Shown one piece after another: positions 45,184-55,081 of a stretch of 64,000 nucleotides of DNA (position 1 is the first letter of the stretch; each line of letters begins with the position of its first letter). The notes beneath the pieces were generated by a model. The model was not told the DNA's origin. It ran no database searches and was given only the letters and a program-made list of their open reading frames with translations. This stretch comes from Paludibacteraceae bacterium (GTDB taxonomy: Bacteria > Bacteroidota > Bacteroidia > Bacteroidales > Paludibacteraceae), in contig JAKSNZ010000007.1 of the NCBI GenBank assembly GCA_024405855.1, forward strand, positions 1 through 64,000, in the 5' to 3' direction. The position numbers and the translations under genes were made by a program.

Positions 45184-45765
45184 ATGGACTTTAACATGTT
45201 TTTACAAATAGCAGGAGTTGTACTTGGATTACTCTACCTGTGGTTAGAATACAAAGTAAATGTCTGGATGTGGGCAGTAGGCATAGTCATGCCAATTGTT
45301 CATGGTATTCTATACTATAATTCAGGGCTTTACGCTGACGCCGCCATAAATGTTTATTACATAATTGCGGGAGTTTACGGATTTTTTTGTTGGGTTATAC
45401 GTAAACCTGACACTCAAACAAAACACAGCATTCCTCACTCAATATTTGATTCAGACAAAAGACTTATACCTGTACTTATAGCATCGTATGCAGTACTTCA
45501 TATTATCATTTACTTGTTGCTTGTAAACTTTACAAACAGCACAGTACCCATTTGTGACAGCTTTACAACAGCCCTCTCAATAGTGGCGTTATGGATGCTT
45601 TCACGCAAATATACAGAACAATGGCTTGTTTGGCTTGTAGTTGATGCGGTTACCGTAGGGCTGTACATCTACAAGGGAATAGACATTACCGCAGGGCTTT
45701 ATGCCATATACTCAGTAATTGCAATAGCAGGTTATATAAAGTGGAAAAAGCAGAGTGTCAGATAA
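45184..45765 (+). CDS. pnuT: PnuT-type thiamine transporter (PnuC family)
   Basis: A 193-residue inner-membrane protein with about seven helices and PnuC-family motifs (LEYKVNVWMWAVGI, NVYYIIAGVYGFFCW, EQWLVWLVVDAVTVGLYIYKG). PnuC proteins facilitate diffusion of vitamins that are then trapped by phosphorylation. Its place behind a TPP riboswitch and receptor marks it as PnuT (thiamine) and not the nicotinamide riboside carrier. A thiamin pyrophosphokinase is not found in this operon here. Confidence 0.88.
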   Translation: MDFNMFLQIAGVVLGLLYLWLEYKVNVWMWAVGIVMPIVHGILYYNSGLYADAAINVYYIIAGVYGFFCWVIRKPDTQTKHSIPHSIFDSDKRLIPVLIASYAVLHIIIYLLLVNFTNSTVPICDSFTTALSIVALWMLSRKYTEQWLVWLVVDAVTVGLYIYKGIDITAGLYAIYSVIAIAGYIKWKKQSVR

Positions 45766-45766
45766 G

Positions 45767-47539
45767 TTACTCCGCTGAAATTTCAACAAGCATATCCCTA
45801 TATGCTGTAAGGATTCTTGATTTTGAGACAAAACCCACATATTTGTCGCCGTTCAGGACAGGAAGATTCCATGCGTGAGAATCGTCAAATTTCTTTACAA
45901 CAGATTCCATTGATTCTCCCACATAAATCTTTTCAGGCGGCGATACCATAAGTCTGCGTACACTGAATCTGTTATAAAGTTCAGGTCGGAACATAATGTT
46001 TCTGACCTCCTCAAGCGATACAATACCCAAGAACACGCCGTACCTGTCAACTACAGCAAAAATATTTCTGTTTGAAGATGAAATAAGTTTGATTAAGTCA
46101 CCAAACATAGCATTAGGACTTATGGTTTGAATATCAGTCTCAATCAAATCATCAGTCTTAAGAAGTGTGAGTACAGCCTTATCCTTATTGTGAGTCATAA
46201 GTTCACCCTTCTTTGCAAGACGCATTGAGTAAAGGCTGTGAGGTTCAAACACGTATATGGTGCAATAAGAAATTACACTGACTATCATCAAAGGAATAAA
46301 CAGAGAATATCCGCCCGTAAGTTCAGCAATTAGGAACACACCTGTAAGAGGAGCGTGCATCACACCTGACATAAGCCCCGCCATGCCAGCCAGAGCAAAG
46401 TTTTGGGCAGGCACATTTACACCAAGCAGTTCAAGTACAACTGCAACTAAAAAGCCTGTAAAGCACCCCACAAACAGCGATGGAGCAAAGATACCACCGC
46501 ATCCGCCGGCGGCGTTGGTGGCGGCAGAAGCAAAAATCTTAAACAGAATTATCATTAAAAGATATGCCACAAGCCAAAAAGTGCTGTTTTTAAGACCATA
46601 GAAAAGACTATGTTCAAATATGGCATCGTGGTTTAGATTCAAAAGATAAGATATAGAGTCATAACCTTCACCGTAAAATGGAGGAAACAGGAAAATCAAG
46701 GCACTAAGAATTACTGCACCCACAGCAAACTTAACCCAAAAATTGGTTATTTTGGCAAAGAGATTCTCAACCCAATTCATTCCGCGGGTGAAATAGAGCG
46801 ATATGAATCCGCACACAAATCCAAGAATAAGATAATACGGTATTCTTGAAATCATAAAGGCATCCTCCTGCATTGCAAATTGGGATTCGGTACCTGTAAA
46901 TATATACGCTATGGTGGTGGCGGTTACAGAAGAAATAAGCAGAGGAATTATTGAAGAGAATGTCATGTCAAGCATAAGCACCTCAACAGTAAACACAATT
47001 CCTGCAATTGGAGCCTTGAATATGCCTCCTATGGCACCTGCGGCACCACATCCAACCATCAGCATCAGAGTCTTTTGGTCAAGTTTGAAGAATCTGCCAA
47101 GATTAGAGCCAATGGCAGAGCCTGTAAGCACAACAGGAGCCTCAGCACCAACAGAACCGCCAAAGCCTATTGTCACAGAACTTGCCACAACAGATGACCA
47201 CATATTGTGCGGCTTTATTATACTTTTCCGCTGCGATATGGCAAAAAGAATCTTTGTAACACCGTGGCTTATATCGTCCTTTACTACATACTTTACAAAA
47301 AGAGCCGTCAGCAGAATACCCACGGCAGGGTAAAGCAAATATAGGAAATTCTCATTATAAATAGAGAAATTAAGAGTAAGCAGATATTGGAAAAGGTGTA
47401 TCAGTTGCTTTAGAATACATGCCGCAAAAGAGGTCAGCACCCCAACAATAAAACTGAGAATCAGCACAAATCTGTCATTAGGAATTGACTTCTCCCTCCA
47501 GTTTATAAGTCTGTCATATCTGTTTTCCCACTTTGTCAT
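45767..47539 (-). CDS. ClC-family chloride channel/antiporter with CBS domains
   Basis: A 590-residue membrane protein from the ATG at 47539. About ten to twelve ClC helices include FGGSVGAEAPVVLTGSAIGS, where a GAEAP stretch holds the position of the gating Glu, and AAGGCGGIFAPSLF. Two cytoplasmic CBS domains form the C-terminus (about 460-585, MFGDLIKLIS and FSVRRLMVSPPEKIYVGESMES). It overlaps the upstream sugar transferase stop by one base (TAATG). Whether it exchanges protons or conducts passively cannot be told. Confidence 0.93.
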   Translation of the reverse strand: MTKWENRYDRLINWREKSIPNDRFVLILSFIVGVLTSFAACILKQLIHLFQYLLTLNFSIYNENFLYLLYPAVGILLTALFVKYVVKDDISHGVTKILFAISQRKSIIKPHNMWSSVVASSVTIGFGGSVGAEAPVVLTGSAIGSNLGRFFKLDQKTLMLMVGCGAAGAIGGIFKAPIAGIVFTVEVLMLDMTFSSIIPLLISSVTATTIAYIFTGTESQFAMQEDAFMISRIPYYLILGFVCGFISLYFTRGMNWVENLFAKITNFWVKFAVGAVILSALIFLFPPFYGEGYDSISYLLNLNHDAIFEHSLFYGLKNSTFWLVAYLLMIILFKIFASAATNAAGGCGGIFAPSLFVGCFTGFLVAVVLELLGVNVPAQNFALAGMAGLMSGVMHAPLTGVFLIAELTGGYSLFIPLMIVSVISYCTIYVFEPHSLYSMRLAKKGELMTHNKDKAVLTLLKTDDLIETDIQTISPNAMFGDLIKLISSSNRNIFAVVDRYGVFLGIVSLEEVRNIMFRPELYNRFSVRRLMVSPPEKIYVGESMESVVKKFDDSHAWNLPVLNGDKYVGFVSKSRILTAYRDMLVEISAE

Positions 47540-48945
47540 TACATTCCCTTTCCTGTACAAATTGTCTTAACAGTGTATATCATAATCTTAAGGTCAAGCA
47601 ACAATGATGCATTTTCAAGATAAAGCATATCATACGATGCCCTCTCAACCATCTGCTCCACAGTATTTGCATACCCAAACTTTACCATTCCCCACGATGT
47701 TATTCCAGGCTTTACATTCTGTAGCATGTAATAATACGGAGCCAACTTAACTATCTGTTCCACATAATACTGACGTTCTGGTCTTGGTCCTACAAGTGAC
47801 ATATCCCCATTAATCACATTAAAGAATTGAGGTAACTCATCCAAACGATATTTACGCATGAACCTGCCTAATCTTGTAATTCTTGGGTCATCATTTGACG
47901 ATAGCATCGGAGTGTCCGTTTCCGCATTCAGAATCATGCTGCGGAACTTGTAAATGCTGAAAATCCTGCCATGCTGTCCAACTCTCTCCTGTGAATAGAT
48001 AGGTTTTTTTCCAACAGCAATGAAAAAGAATACATATAGCGGAGAAAGCAGGATTATGGCAAGAACTGAAAGTGCAATATCAAAAAAGCGTTTGAAGTTT
48101 ACCTCCCAGTCATTCATTTTTATGGCGGAAAGGTCAATCATAGGTATGCCGTAGATGGTGTCAAGTTTTACACTTCCCGTTACCAAATGATACTTTGACG
48201 GAATAAACTTTATGCCTACGCCCGTCTGTCCTACTGTACCTATTATGGAATATATTTTCTTATCTGTTATGTTTTCAACGGCAATAATGACTTGTGATAC
48301 AGAAAACTCACCTATAATCTCTAACAACTCCTTTCCTGTACCTAAAACCTTATTATGCGGAACCTTTATCTCTGTAGATGATTCCATGTTTACAAATCCT
48401 TTTACTATGTAGCCTGTTGATTTTGGAGTGGATAACAAGTCTTTATATAGTTTTGCCGCTTTTTCTCCAACTCCAAGAATTAATGTATTGAATCCTATTT
48501 CACCTTTGTTAATGCGTTCTGCACTCTTTACTGTTATTGCAAGCCTTGCTGTGTATGTAAATGTAAATTGCAACCCTATTAGGGTAAAGTATGACTGTAG
48601 GTATACTGAATAATCAGAAACAGCATCATCTACAATAATGAGAAAGAATAGTATTGTAGAGCCTATTATGGTTGTCAGTATGGTGGTAACCAATTCAGAC
48701 ACTCTTGACTTGAACCACACATCATTGTAATAGCCTGACATCCAATGTAGAAAGAACCAGAAAAAAGGAATTAACGGATATACTATCTTTGCGTTATACT
48801 CAGGAAGCAGGAATAAATAACTGAACTCATCAGTTCTCAATGCCGCCATAGTTCTGATGCCGTTCAATATTGCCCAAGCAAGCAATGCCATTACAGCATC
48901 ACACACAACGTATTTATATAATATGCTTCTCTTTTTCAAAGTCAA
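47539..48945 (-). CDS. Polyprenyl-phosphate sugar-1-phosphate transferase
   Basis: A 468-residue WbaP/WcaJ-like enzyme that starts glycan assembly by loading a sugar-1-phosphate onto undecaprenyl phosphate. Four to five N-terminal helices are followed by a CoA-binding-like Rossmann domain (about 145-260, LILGVGEKAAKLYKDLL) and a reentrant membrane helix plus catalytic domain (KRFFDIALSVLAIILLSPLY, IYKFRSM, YRLDELPQFFNVINGDMSLV, GPRP). It could prime the polysaccharide built by genes at 11.6-23.5 kb. It follows tsaC with no gap. Confidence 0.94.
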   Translation of the reverse strand: MTLKKRSILYKYVVCDAVMALLAWAILNGIRTMAALRTDEFSYLFLLPEYNAKIVYPLIPFFWFFLHWMSGYYNDVWFKSRVSELVTTILTTIIGSTILFFLIIVDDAVSDYSVYLQSYFTLIGLQFTFTYTARLAITVKSAERINKGEIGFNTLILGVGEKAAKLYKDLLSTPKSTGYIVKGFVNMESSTEIKVPHNKVLGTGKELLEIIGEFSVSQVIIAVENITDKKIYSIIGTVGQTGVGIKFIPSKYHLVTGSVKLDTIYGIPMIDLSAIKMNDWEVNFKRFFDIALSVLAIILLSPLYVFFFIAVGKKPIYSQERVGQHGRIFSIYKFRSMILNAETDTPMLSSNDDPRITRLGRFMRKYRLDELPQFFNVINGDMSLVGPRPERQYYVEQIVKLAPYYYMLQNVKPGITSWGMVKFGYANTVEQMVERASYDMLYLENASLLLDLKIMIYTVKTICTGKGM

Positions 48946-49530
48946 CTATTTCCTTAAAATTACAAAGGTACCGTTTTTTTCCAACTTTATTATTGATGAC
49001 GGCTGTTTTTTTTCATTATCGGAGCGTCTGTAGTTAACAATATAGTCAACACCACTCTTTATGGCGTCTGAAATTTCAGAAAAAGTTGCCGCTGTAGGTT
49101 CTCCGCTTATGTTTGCTGATGTGGATACAACAGGCTTACCCAATGCCCCACACAGATATTTTGAAAACTTCTCTCTTGATATTCTTATTCCAAGACTTCC
49201 ATCATCTGCAATAATATTTGGTGCAACCCCTTTAGCCGCAGGGTATATTACCGTTATAGGTTTTTCACTTATCTCTGTCAAGTCATACGCCATTTCAGGC
49301 ACCTGCTCCACATACATGGCAACTCTTGCCATTGAATCAACCAGGCAAAGCATTGATTTAGAGTCTTCACGCTGCTTTAACTTGTAGATTTTTGAGACCG
49401 CCTGAGCGTTGGTGGCATCACAACCTATACCCCATACCGTATCGGTGGGATAAAGAATTATACCCCCATTCTTCATAACTTCAACAGCCTTTTTTACCTC
49501 TTCAACTAATAATTTGTCATCATTTTCCAT
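48946..49530 (-). CDS. tsaC: Threonylcarbamoyl-AMP synthase (Sua5/YrdC family)
   Basis: Makes threonylcarbamoyl-AMP for the t6A37 modification of ANN-decoding tRNAs. 194 residues from the ATG at 49530 (MENDDKLLVEEV); an in-frame GTG three codons upstream is less likely. It has the YrdC core: GGIILYPTDTVWGIGCDATN, KIYKLKQREDSKSML and IRISREKFSKYLCGALGKPVVSTSANISGEPTA. Single domain, without the Sua5 extension. Head of the minus-strand tsaC-transferase-ClC unit. Confidence 0.93.
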   Translation of the reverse strand: MENDDKLLVEEVKKAVEVMKNGGIILYPTDTVWGIGCDATNAQAVSKIYKLKQREDSKSMLCLVDSMARVAMYVEQVPEMAYDLTEISEKPITVIYPAAKGVAPNIIADDGSLGIRISREKFSKYLCGALGKPVVSTSANISGEPTAATFSEISDAIKSGVDYIVNYRRSDNEKKQPSSIIKLEKNGTFVILRK

Positions 49531-49549
49531 CTTTTTCACTCTAATTCAT

Positions 49550-49557
49550 TATCTTTG
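49550..49557 (+). promoter_or_regulatory. -7 box for recJ
   Basis: TATCTTTG 20 bp before the recJ ATG, a full TAnnTTTG match. The -33 position holds a T-rich stretch with no TTTG. Confidence 0.6.
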
Positions 49558-49576
49558 TGCAAAGTTAATATTTTTT

Positions 49577-51301
49577 ATGGAAAATCGTTGGATAATAAAT
49601 AATCTATCGCCTGAAGACGAGGAGTGCAAGAGGCAACTTGTTGAGCAACTGAAAATCAGCCCTACGCTTTGTCAGCTGCTGGTACAACGCGGAATCAAAA
49701 CCATGGATGACGCAAGCCGTTTCTTCCACCCGCAACTTGACCACATTCATGACCCCTTCCTTATGAATGACATGGATAAGGCTGTTGACAGAATAAACAA
49801 GGCGTTAAGTAATAAAGAGAAAATTCTTGTTTATGGAGACTACGATGTTGACGGAACTACAGCGGTAACGCTTGTATACAAGTTTCTTCAACCTTATACA
49901 TCTGTCTCAAACATAGGTTTTTACATTCCTGACCGCAATGATGAGGGCTACGGAATCTCATATAAAGGCATTGACTACGCATTTGAAAACGGATTCTCCC
50001 TGATTATTGTGCTTGACTGCGGTATCAAGGCTATAGAAAAAGTGAAATATGCCACACAGCGTAATGTTGACATAATAATTTGTGACCATCATAATCCTGA
50101 TGACTCGCTGCCTCCCGCAGTGGCTGTTCTTGACCCTAAAAGAGTTGACTCCACATACCCTTACCCACATCTTTCAGGCTGTGGCGTAGGATTCAAACTG
50201 ATGCAGGCTTTTGCCATAAGCAATGGCATTCCGTTTGAAAAACTTACATCACTTATGGATTTGCTTGCTGTAAGCATTGCATCTGATATTGTGCCTATTA
50301 CAGGAGAGAACCGTGTGCTTATGTCTTTCGGACTTGAGCAACTCAACCAAAATCCGTGCATTGGACTGCAAGGCATAATGGACGTTTGCGGACTAAAGGG
50401 GAAAGAAGTTACCGTAAGTGACATTGTATTTAAGATAGGACCAAGAATAAACGCATCAGGCAGAATGCACTCTGCCGGTGAAGCGGTGGAACTGCTTATT
50501 ACCAAAGACCTCCATTTTGCAAAAAAAATGAGTACACAAATTGACTCATACAATCAGGAACGCAAGGATTTGGATAAGAAAACAACTGAAGATGCACTTG
50601 GGAGCATTGACAATGACGGGGAGTTTGCAAACAGAAACTCTATTGTGGTATACAATCCAAAGTGGAGTAAAGGCGTTATTGGTATAGTTGCATCACGTTT
50701 AAGTGAGAAATTCTACCGTCCGTCAGTGGTTCTTACGTTGTCTAACGGCTTTGCAACAGGCTCAGCCCGTTCAATAAGTGGATTTGACATTTACAAGGCA
50801 ATTGACTCATGCCGTGATTTGCTTGAAAATTTTGGAGGTCATATTTATGCGGCAGGTCTTACAATGAAAGAGGAGAACGTGCCTGAATTCCAACGCAGAT
50901 TTGACGAATATGTATCAGCCAATATTACAGAGGAGCAGAAAACCCCTCAAATTGACGTTGATGCAGTTATTCATTTCAGTGAGATAACCCCTAAATTCTT
51001 TAAGATACTTCAAAAGTTTGCACCTTTCGGACCAGATAATCTGAAACCTGTGTTTGCAACAGACAATGTGGTTGATTTTGGTACAAGCCGTTTAGTAGGC
51101 AAGGAGTTGGAGCACATGAAACTTGAGCTTACAGAGCCTGACAGTGAAAATGTAATGAACGGCATTGCATTTGGAATGGGTAAACAGTTCAATGACCACA
51201 TAAAAGGTCTAAAACCAATAAGCATTTGCTACACCATTGAAGAAAACAACTTCAATGGCAACAAATCAATACAACTGATGGTAAAGGACATTAAAGCGTA
51301 A
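49577..51301 (+). CDS. recJ: Single-stranded-DNA-specific exonuclease RecJ
   Basis: 5'-to-3' exonuclease for recombination and mismatch repair. 574 residues from the ATG at 49577 (MENRWIINNLSPEDE); the upstream frame extension crosses the promoter. DHH-superfamily motifs are clear: YGDYDVDGTTAVTLVY, VLDCGIK, ICDHHNPDDSLP, the DHHA1 region GFATGSARSISGFD and GGHIYAAGLTM, then a C-terminal OB domain. It overlaps ribF (convergent) by 11 bp. Confidence 0.96.
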   Translation: MENRWIINNLSPEDEECKRQLVEQLKISPTLCQLLVQRGIKTMDDASRFFHPQLDHIHDPFLMNDMDKAVDRINKALSNKEKILVYGDYDVDGTTAVTLVYKFLQPYTSVSNIGFYIPDRNDEGYGISYKGIDYAFENGFSLIIVLDCGIKAIEKVKYATQRNVDIIICDHHNPDDSLPPAVAVLDPKRVDSTYPYPHLSGCGVGFKLMQAFAISNGIPFEKLTSLMDLLAVSIASDIVPITGENRVLMSFGLEQLNQNPCIGLQGIMDVCGLKGKEVTVSDIVFKIGPRINASGRMHSAGEAVELLITKDLHFAKKMSTQIDSYNQERKDLDKKTTEDALGSIDNDGEFANRNSIVVYNPKWSKGVIGIVASRLSEKFYRPSVVLTLSNGFATGSARSISGFDIYKAIDSCRDLLENFGGHIYAAGLTMKEENVPEFQRRFDEYVSANITEEQKTPQIDVDAVIHFSEITPKFFKILQKFAPFGPDNLKPVFATDNVVDFGTSRLVGKELEHMKLELTEPDSENVMNGIAFGMGKQFNDHIKGLKPISICYTIEENNFNGNKSIQLMVKDIKA

Positions 51302-52205
51302 TGTCCTTTTGAATCTGTTTGGTAAGTTGGGCTGCACTCTCAAACTTCTCCTCTGCACGCAGGTATTTGAGAAGTTCTATTCTTATTTTCTTACCATAGA
51401 TGTCTCCGCTAAAGTCAAGGATATGCACCTCTATGGTCTTTTCTGAGCCAAGTTTTATGAAAGTTGGTCTGACACCTATATTCAAAACGCCCTTAAAAAT
51501 ATGTGATTCATCCTCAATCTTAACCTTTGTGGAATATACACCCTCCTTAGGTATCAACTTTCTTACATCATTAAGTGCAACATTTGCCGTTGGAAAACCT
51601 ATCTCCTTACCAACACTCCTGCCATGCACCACAGTACCTTCAAGAAAGTAGTTATAGCCCAAAAGTTTGGTAATGTTATCAAGTTTACCGGCTTGTAGTT
51701 GTCTGCGTATTTCAGATGAACTTACCATAGTCTTTCCTGCCGATACAGCACTCTCCTGCTCCACCTCCACACCAAACTTTGCTCCGCACTCCTTATAATA
51801 GTCTATTCCATGCTCTCTGTCGCTGCCAAAATGGTGGTCATATCCCACAAGCAGATATTTGACATTCAGTTTTTCAGCCAATACATGATTCATGAAGTAG
51901 GAACTTGAAAATTCAAAGGTTTGCTTGTCCTTTATTACATAGCAGGCATCAACGCCAAGACCCTCAAGCATTTCAATCCTCTCTGATGTGGTTGTAAGAA
52001 GTTTTGGAACATAACTTACCTTCATAAGTTCTCTTGGGTGCTGTGCAAAAGTTACAATAAGTGTCTTTAAACCTCTTTGCTCTGCAGCCTTCTTCAAACT
52101 CTCAATAAGAGCCTTGTGTCCTATATGCAAACCGTCAAAAAAACCAATGGTACATGCGTAGCCACACTCCTTGTCCACCAAATTGAAATCTTCAATAACT
52201 GTCAT
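51291..52205 (-). CDS. ribF: Bifunctional riboflavin kinase/FMN adenylyltransferase
   Basis: Makes FMN and FAD from riboflavin. 304 residues: N-terminal nucleotidyltransferase (ACTIGFFDGLHIGHKALIESL, VKYLLVGYDHHFGSDREHG, VSSSEIRRQLQAGK) and C-terminal kinase domain (GTVVHGRSVGKEIGFPTANV with the PTAN site, VLNIGVRPTF). Monocistronic with its own good promoter. Confidence 0.96.
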   Translation of the reverse strand: MTVIEDFNLVDKECGYACTIGFFDGLHIGHKALIESLKKAAEQRGLKTLIVTFAQHPRELMKVSYVPKLLTTTSERIEMLEGLGVDACYVIKDKQTFEFSSSYFMNHVLAEKLNVKYLLVGYDHHFGSDREHGIDYYKECGAKFGVEVEQESAVSAGKTMVSSSEIRRQLQAGKLDNITKLLGYNYFLEGTVVHGRSVGKEIGFPTANVALNDVRKLIPKEGVYSTKVKIEDESHIFKGVLNIGVRPTFIKLGSEKTIEVHILDFSGDIYGKKIRIELLKYLRAEEKFESAAQLTKQIQKDITL

Positions 52206-52232
52206 GATATCTGCGTTACATCAAAAATTTTG

Positions 52233-52263
52233 CAAATGTACAACTTAGTGAATAAACTGCAAA
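52233..52263 (-). promoter_or_regulatory. ribF promoter
   Basis: On the minus strand TTTG (52260-52263), 19 bp, TACATTTG (52233-52240), 27 bp upstream of the ribF start. Both boxes match the consensus. Confidence 0.7.
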
Positions 52264-52303
52264 ATTTATACCTGCTTTTTTATTAACGGAAACGGATGAA
52301 TGC

Positions 52304-52343
52304 AAAAAAAACGGGTCAAAGTTTCAAATGAAACCTTGACCCG
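52304..52343 (-). terminator. Terminator of the FISUMP lipoprotein gene
   Basis: A 14-bp stem with one mismatch (CGGGTCAA.GTTTC with its complement, 52312-52325 and 52330-52343), a 4-nt loop, and an eight-T tail on the minus strand (52304-52311). Confidence 0.9.
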
Positions 52344-52363
52344 CCTGTCAATTAAACTTTAGA

Positions 52364-53239
52364 TTAAGGCAATCTCTCATGTCTGCCCTGTTGTACAGGG
52401 TCAGATGTTGTTTCCACCTTATCTCTTGAATTTTTCAGGCAGCGTACGCTACGGGCATTCTTCTTAAAGCTGTCAAATGCCACAATATCATCGCTGTTAA
52501 AAGAGAACCAATCATCATACGCCTCATCTTGAAATTTACCTGTAAGTGCGGTTGATGTCCAAATCTGCAAATAAGCACCTACACATATAATTTGACTACC
52601 ATCTGATTCTCCTGCCGGCAATGCACAGAAATTCACGGCATCATCACCTATTATACCCTTATAAGATGACCATCCTGCTCTGGATTTTAAGTGTCTACCC
52701 TCTGTACCAGTCTTTTTGTCTCCACAAATATCTCTTACTGTTGACTCAAGCAAGTCCCACTCCACTTGACTTGGCAGGTGCCAGCCATTAGGACATATAC
52801 CCTGACGGTTGCCCTCATAAATACCCTCTTTTTTCCAAGCCTCCTCTGCTGTGGCATAACCCATTGCGGCAGCCCAATTGTAGAGCAAGCCTAATTTCTT
52901 TATCTGCACATCAGTAATATTTTCTGCAAACCTTCCACCGTCTGTCCAGTTTTCTCTTATTCTGCTATCCATATAGTACGGCTGATAGCCACTGCCCTTA
53001 CCTTTTCCATAATTTATCACCGCTCCTGCATTCTCACTTTCTGAATCATACCTATTGCAGGCAAGATTCTCTGCCATCCAAGTCTGACTACCTATTTTTA
53101 CTACCGCATACGTATTGCCGCACACATCAGTAACTGTTTCCTTTACCGGTTCAGGGGTCACTGGATAATCTCTTCCGCCACATGATGCAAGTGACAGCAT
53201 TAATAATGCCACTCCTGCAATGTACTCTAATTTTTTCAT
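52364..53239 (-). CDS. FISUMP-domain surface lipoprotein
   Basis: A 291-residue exported protein. The N-terminus MKKLEYIAGVALLMLSLASC carries a lipobox (LASC, Cys20). The rest matches the Fibrobacter succinogenes major paralogous domain: TDVCGNTYAVVKIGSQTWMA, ENLACNRYD, GLLYNWAAAM, GICPNGWHLPSQVEWDLLE and FCALPAGES. Such proteins are widespread in Bacteroidota and Fibrobacter with no settled function. It is a single-gene unit with its own promoter and terminator. Confidence 0.9.
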   Translation of the reverse strand: MKKLEYIAGVALLMLSLASCGGRDYPVTPEPVKETVTDVCGNTYAVVKIGSQTWMAENLACNRYDSESENAGAVINYGKGKGSGYQPYYMDSRIRENWTDGGRFAENITDVQIKKLGLLYNWAAAMGYATAEEAWKKEGIYEGNRQGICPNGWHLPSQVEWDLLESTVRDICGDKKTGTEGRHLKSRAGWSSYKGIIGDDAVNFCALPAGESDGSQIICVGAYLQIWTSTALTGKFQDEAYDDWFSFNSDDIVAFDSFKKNARSVRCLKNSRDKVETTSDPVQQGRHERLP

Positions 53240-53266
53240 AATGTATAAATTTATTGGTTTAGTTCA

Positions 53267-53274
53267 CAAATTTA
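53267..53274 (-). promoter_or_regulatory. -7 box for the FISUMP gene
   Basis: The minus strand reads TAAATTTG, a full TAnnTTTG match, 27 bp upstream of the start codon. The -33 region is AT-rich without a clear TTTG. Confidence 0.6.
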
Positions 53275-53342
53275 AGAAATCAAACTCAAATATCAAAATT
53301 TTTGATGATAATATAAACAACTAGTTTATATTGCAATGCTCA

Positions 53343-54635
53343 TTACGCTTTACCAATCAACAGCACATAATTCTTTTTGCCTTTTTGAACAAGCAGATAC
53401 TTGCCGTCAAGAAGCATATCTTTGCTGAATGTTGCGTTAGGGTCAGTGATTTTCACCTTATTTATAGAGAACCCGTTGTTTTGTACAAGTTTTCTCATCT
53501 CTCCCTTTGAAGGGAACACCTGCGTTTTGTCAACCATAAGGTCAGCAAGTCTTGCTCCCTCATTTTCTGAAATTGAGAACTCAAAACTTGGAACTCCTGT
53601 GAAAACATCAAGCAGAGTGGCTTCATCAAGTGATTTCAGGGAATCGGCAGTACCGTTTCCAAACAGAATACCCGATGCCTCCACAGCCTTGTCATAATCT
53701 TCACGTGAGTGTACCATAATAGTCACCTCTTCCGCAAGTTTCTTTTGCAGAACTCTTAAATGTGGTGCCTGCTGATGCTCTGCAATAAGTGCGTCAATCT
53801 CTTCTTTAGAAAGTGATGTGAATATCTTTATGTAGCGTTCAGCATCGTTGTCTGCCACATTAAGCCAGAACTGATAGAATTTGTAAGGCGATGTGTATCG
53901 GCGGTCAAGCCAAACATTACCGCTCTCTGTCTTGCCAAATTTAGTACCGTCAGCCTTAGTTATAAGAGGGCAGGTAAGGGCAAATGCCTCACCGCCAAGT
54001 TTACGGCGGATTAGTTCTGTACCTGTAGTGATGTTACCCCATTGGTCTGAGCCTCCAAGTTGAAGTCTGCAACCTTTTGTCTGATAAAGGGTCATAAAAT
54101 CAAAGCCTTGAAGAAGCTGATAGGTAAACTCTGTAAATGACAATCCGTCACGAGCCTCTCCGTTAAGACGTTTTTGAACGGACTCCTTTGCCATCATATA
54201 ATTAACGGTTATGTGCTTGCCTATTTCACGGGCAAAATCAAGGAATGTTACGTTTTTGGTCCAATCATAGTTGTTGACCATTTCAGCGGCATTAGGTTGA
54301 TTGCTGTTAAAATCAAGGAAATGCTCAAGTTGTTTCTTGATAGCCTCTTGATTGTGCCTTAACGTGGCTTCATCAAGCAAATTGCGTTCAAGACTCTTGC
54401 CTGAAGGGTCTCCAATCATACCCGTAGCACCACCAATCAGTGCAATAGGTTTGTGTCCGCATCGTTGGAAATGACGTAACATCATAACTCCACATAGGTG
54501 ACCTATATGAAGGGAATCTGCCGTTGGGTCAATACCAAGATACGCAACGGTCATCTCTTTTTGCAACTGTTCCTGCGTGCCTGGCATCATACTGTGCAAC
54601 ATTCCACGCCACTTTAATTCTTCTACAAAGTCCAT
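53343..54635 (-). CDS. tyrS: Tyrosyl-tRNA synthetase
   Basis: Class I synthetase, 430 residues: HIGH motif in [15 protein letters not shown], the tyrosine site [30 protein letters not shown] (read in two parts), the KMSKS equivalent KFGKTESGN and a C-terminal S4-like RNA-binding domain (from about 365). It starts 5 bp after tadA and is probably transcribed through from the restriction-modification genes. Confidence 0.97.
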   Translation of the reverse strand: MDFVEELKWRGMLHSMMPGTQEQLQKEMTVAYLGIDPTADSLHIGHLCGVMMLRHFQRCGHKPIALIGGATGMIGDPSGKSLERNLLDEATLRHNQEAIKKQLEHFLDFNSNQPNAAEMVNNYDWTKNVTFLDFAREIGKHITVNYMMAKESVQKRLNGEARDGLSFTEFTYQLLQGFDFMTLYQTKGCRLQLGGSDQWGNITTGTELIRRKLGGEAFALTCPLITKADGTKFGKTESGNVWLDRRYTSPYKFYQFWLNVADNDAERYIKIFTSLSKEEIDALIAEHQQAPHLRVLQKKLAEEVTIMVHSREDYDKAVEASGILFGNGTADSLKSLDEATLLDVFTGVPSFEFSISENEGARLADLMVDKTQVFPSKGEMRKLVQNNGFSINKVKITDPNATFSKDMLLDGKYLLVQKGKKNYVLLIGKA

Positions 54636-54640
54636 AATTA

Positions 54641-55081
54641 TTATCTTTTGTTCTTAAAAAATTTTTTCATTAAATCAGCACATTCATCTGCAAGTACACC
54701 GCTTTCAACTGTTGTCTTAGGGTGCAAAGCGTTTGGTGCTATTTTTGAGTATCCGTACTTTTCATCAGGTGCTCCATAAACAAGTCTTGCTATCTTTGCC
54801 CAATACATAGCCCCTGCACACATTACGCAAGGTTCAACTGTTACATATACTGTACAGCCTTCAAGATATTTTGAGCCTAAAGTCTCCGATGCCGCCGTAA
54901 TTGCCTGTATTTCAGCATGTGCCGTAACATCAGCAAGTCTTTCAGTCAGATTATGTCCACGCCCTATTATCTGTCCGTCAAGTGTTATCACTGCCCCAAT
55001 GGGGACCTCATCAGCATCGTACGCCTTCTGAGCCTCATCCAAAGCAAGTTTCATAAACCTTATATCATCATTTACGCTCAT
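54641..55081 (-). CDS. tadA: tRNA adenosine-34 deaminase
   Basis: Converts A34 to inosine in tRNA-Arg(ACG). 146 residues with the zinc-binding deaminase signature [12 protein letters not shown] (His and catalytic Glu) and [15 protein letters not shown] (two Cys). Its ATG overlaps the stop of the upstream restriction endonuclease gene (ATGA), an unusual coupling of a housekeeping gene to a selfish cassette. Confidence 0.96.
   Translation of the reverse strand: MSVNDDIRFMKLALDEAQKAYDADEVPIGAVITLDGQIIGRGHNLTERLADVTAHAEIQAITAASETLGSKYLEGCTVYVTVEPCVMCAGAMYWAKIARLVYGAPDEKYGYSKIAPNALHPKTTVESGVLADECADLMKKFFKNKR

Noticed and set aside
46911-47333. 140-codon plus-strand frame inside the ClC gene
   Set aside because: Antisense shadow of a well-conserved gene, low-complexity Pro/Thr-rich product, no promoter.
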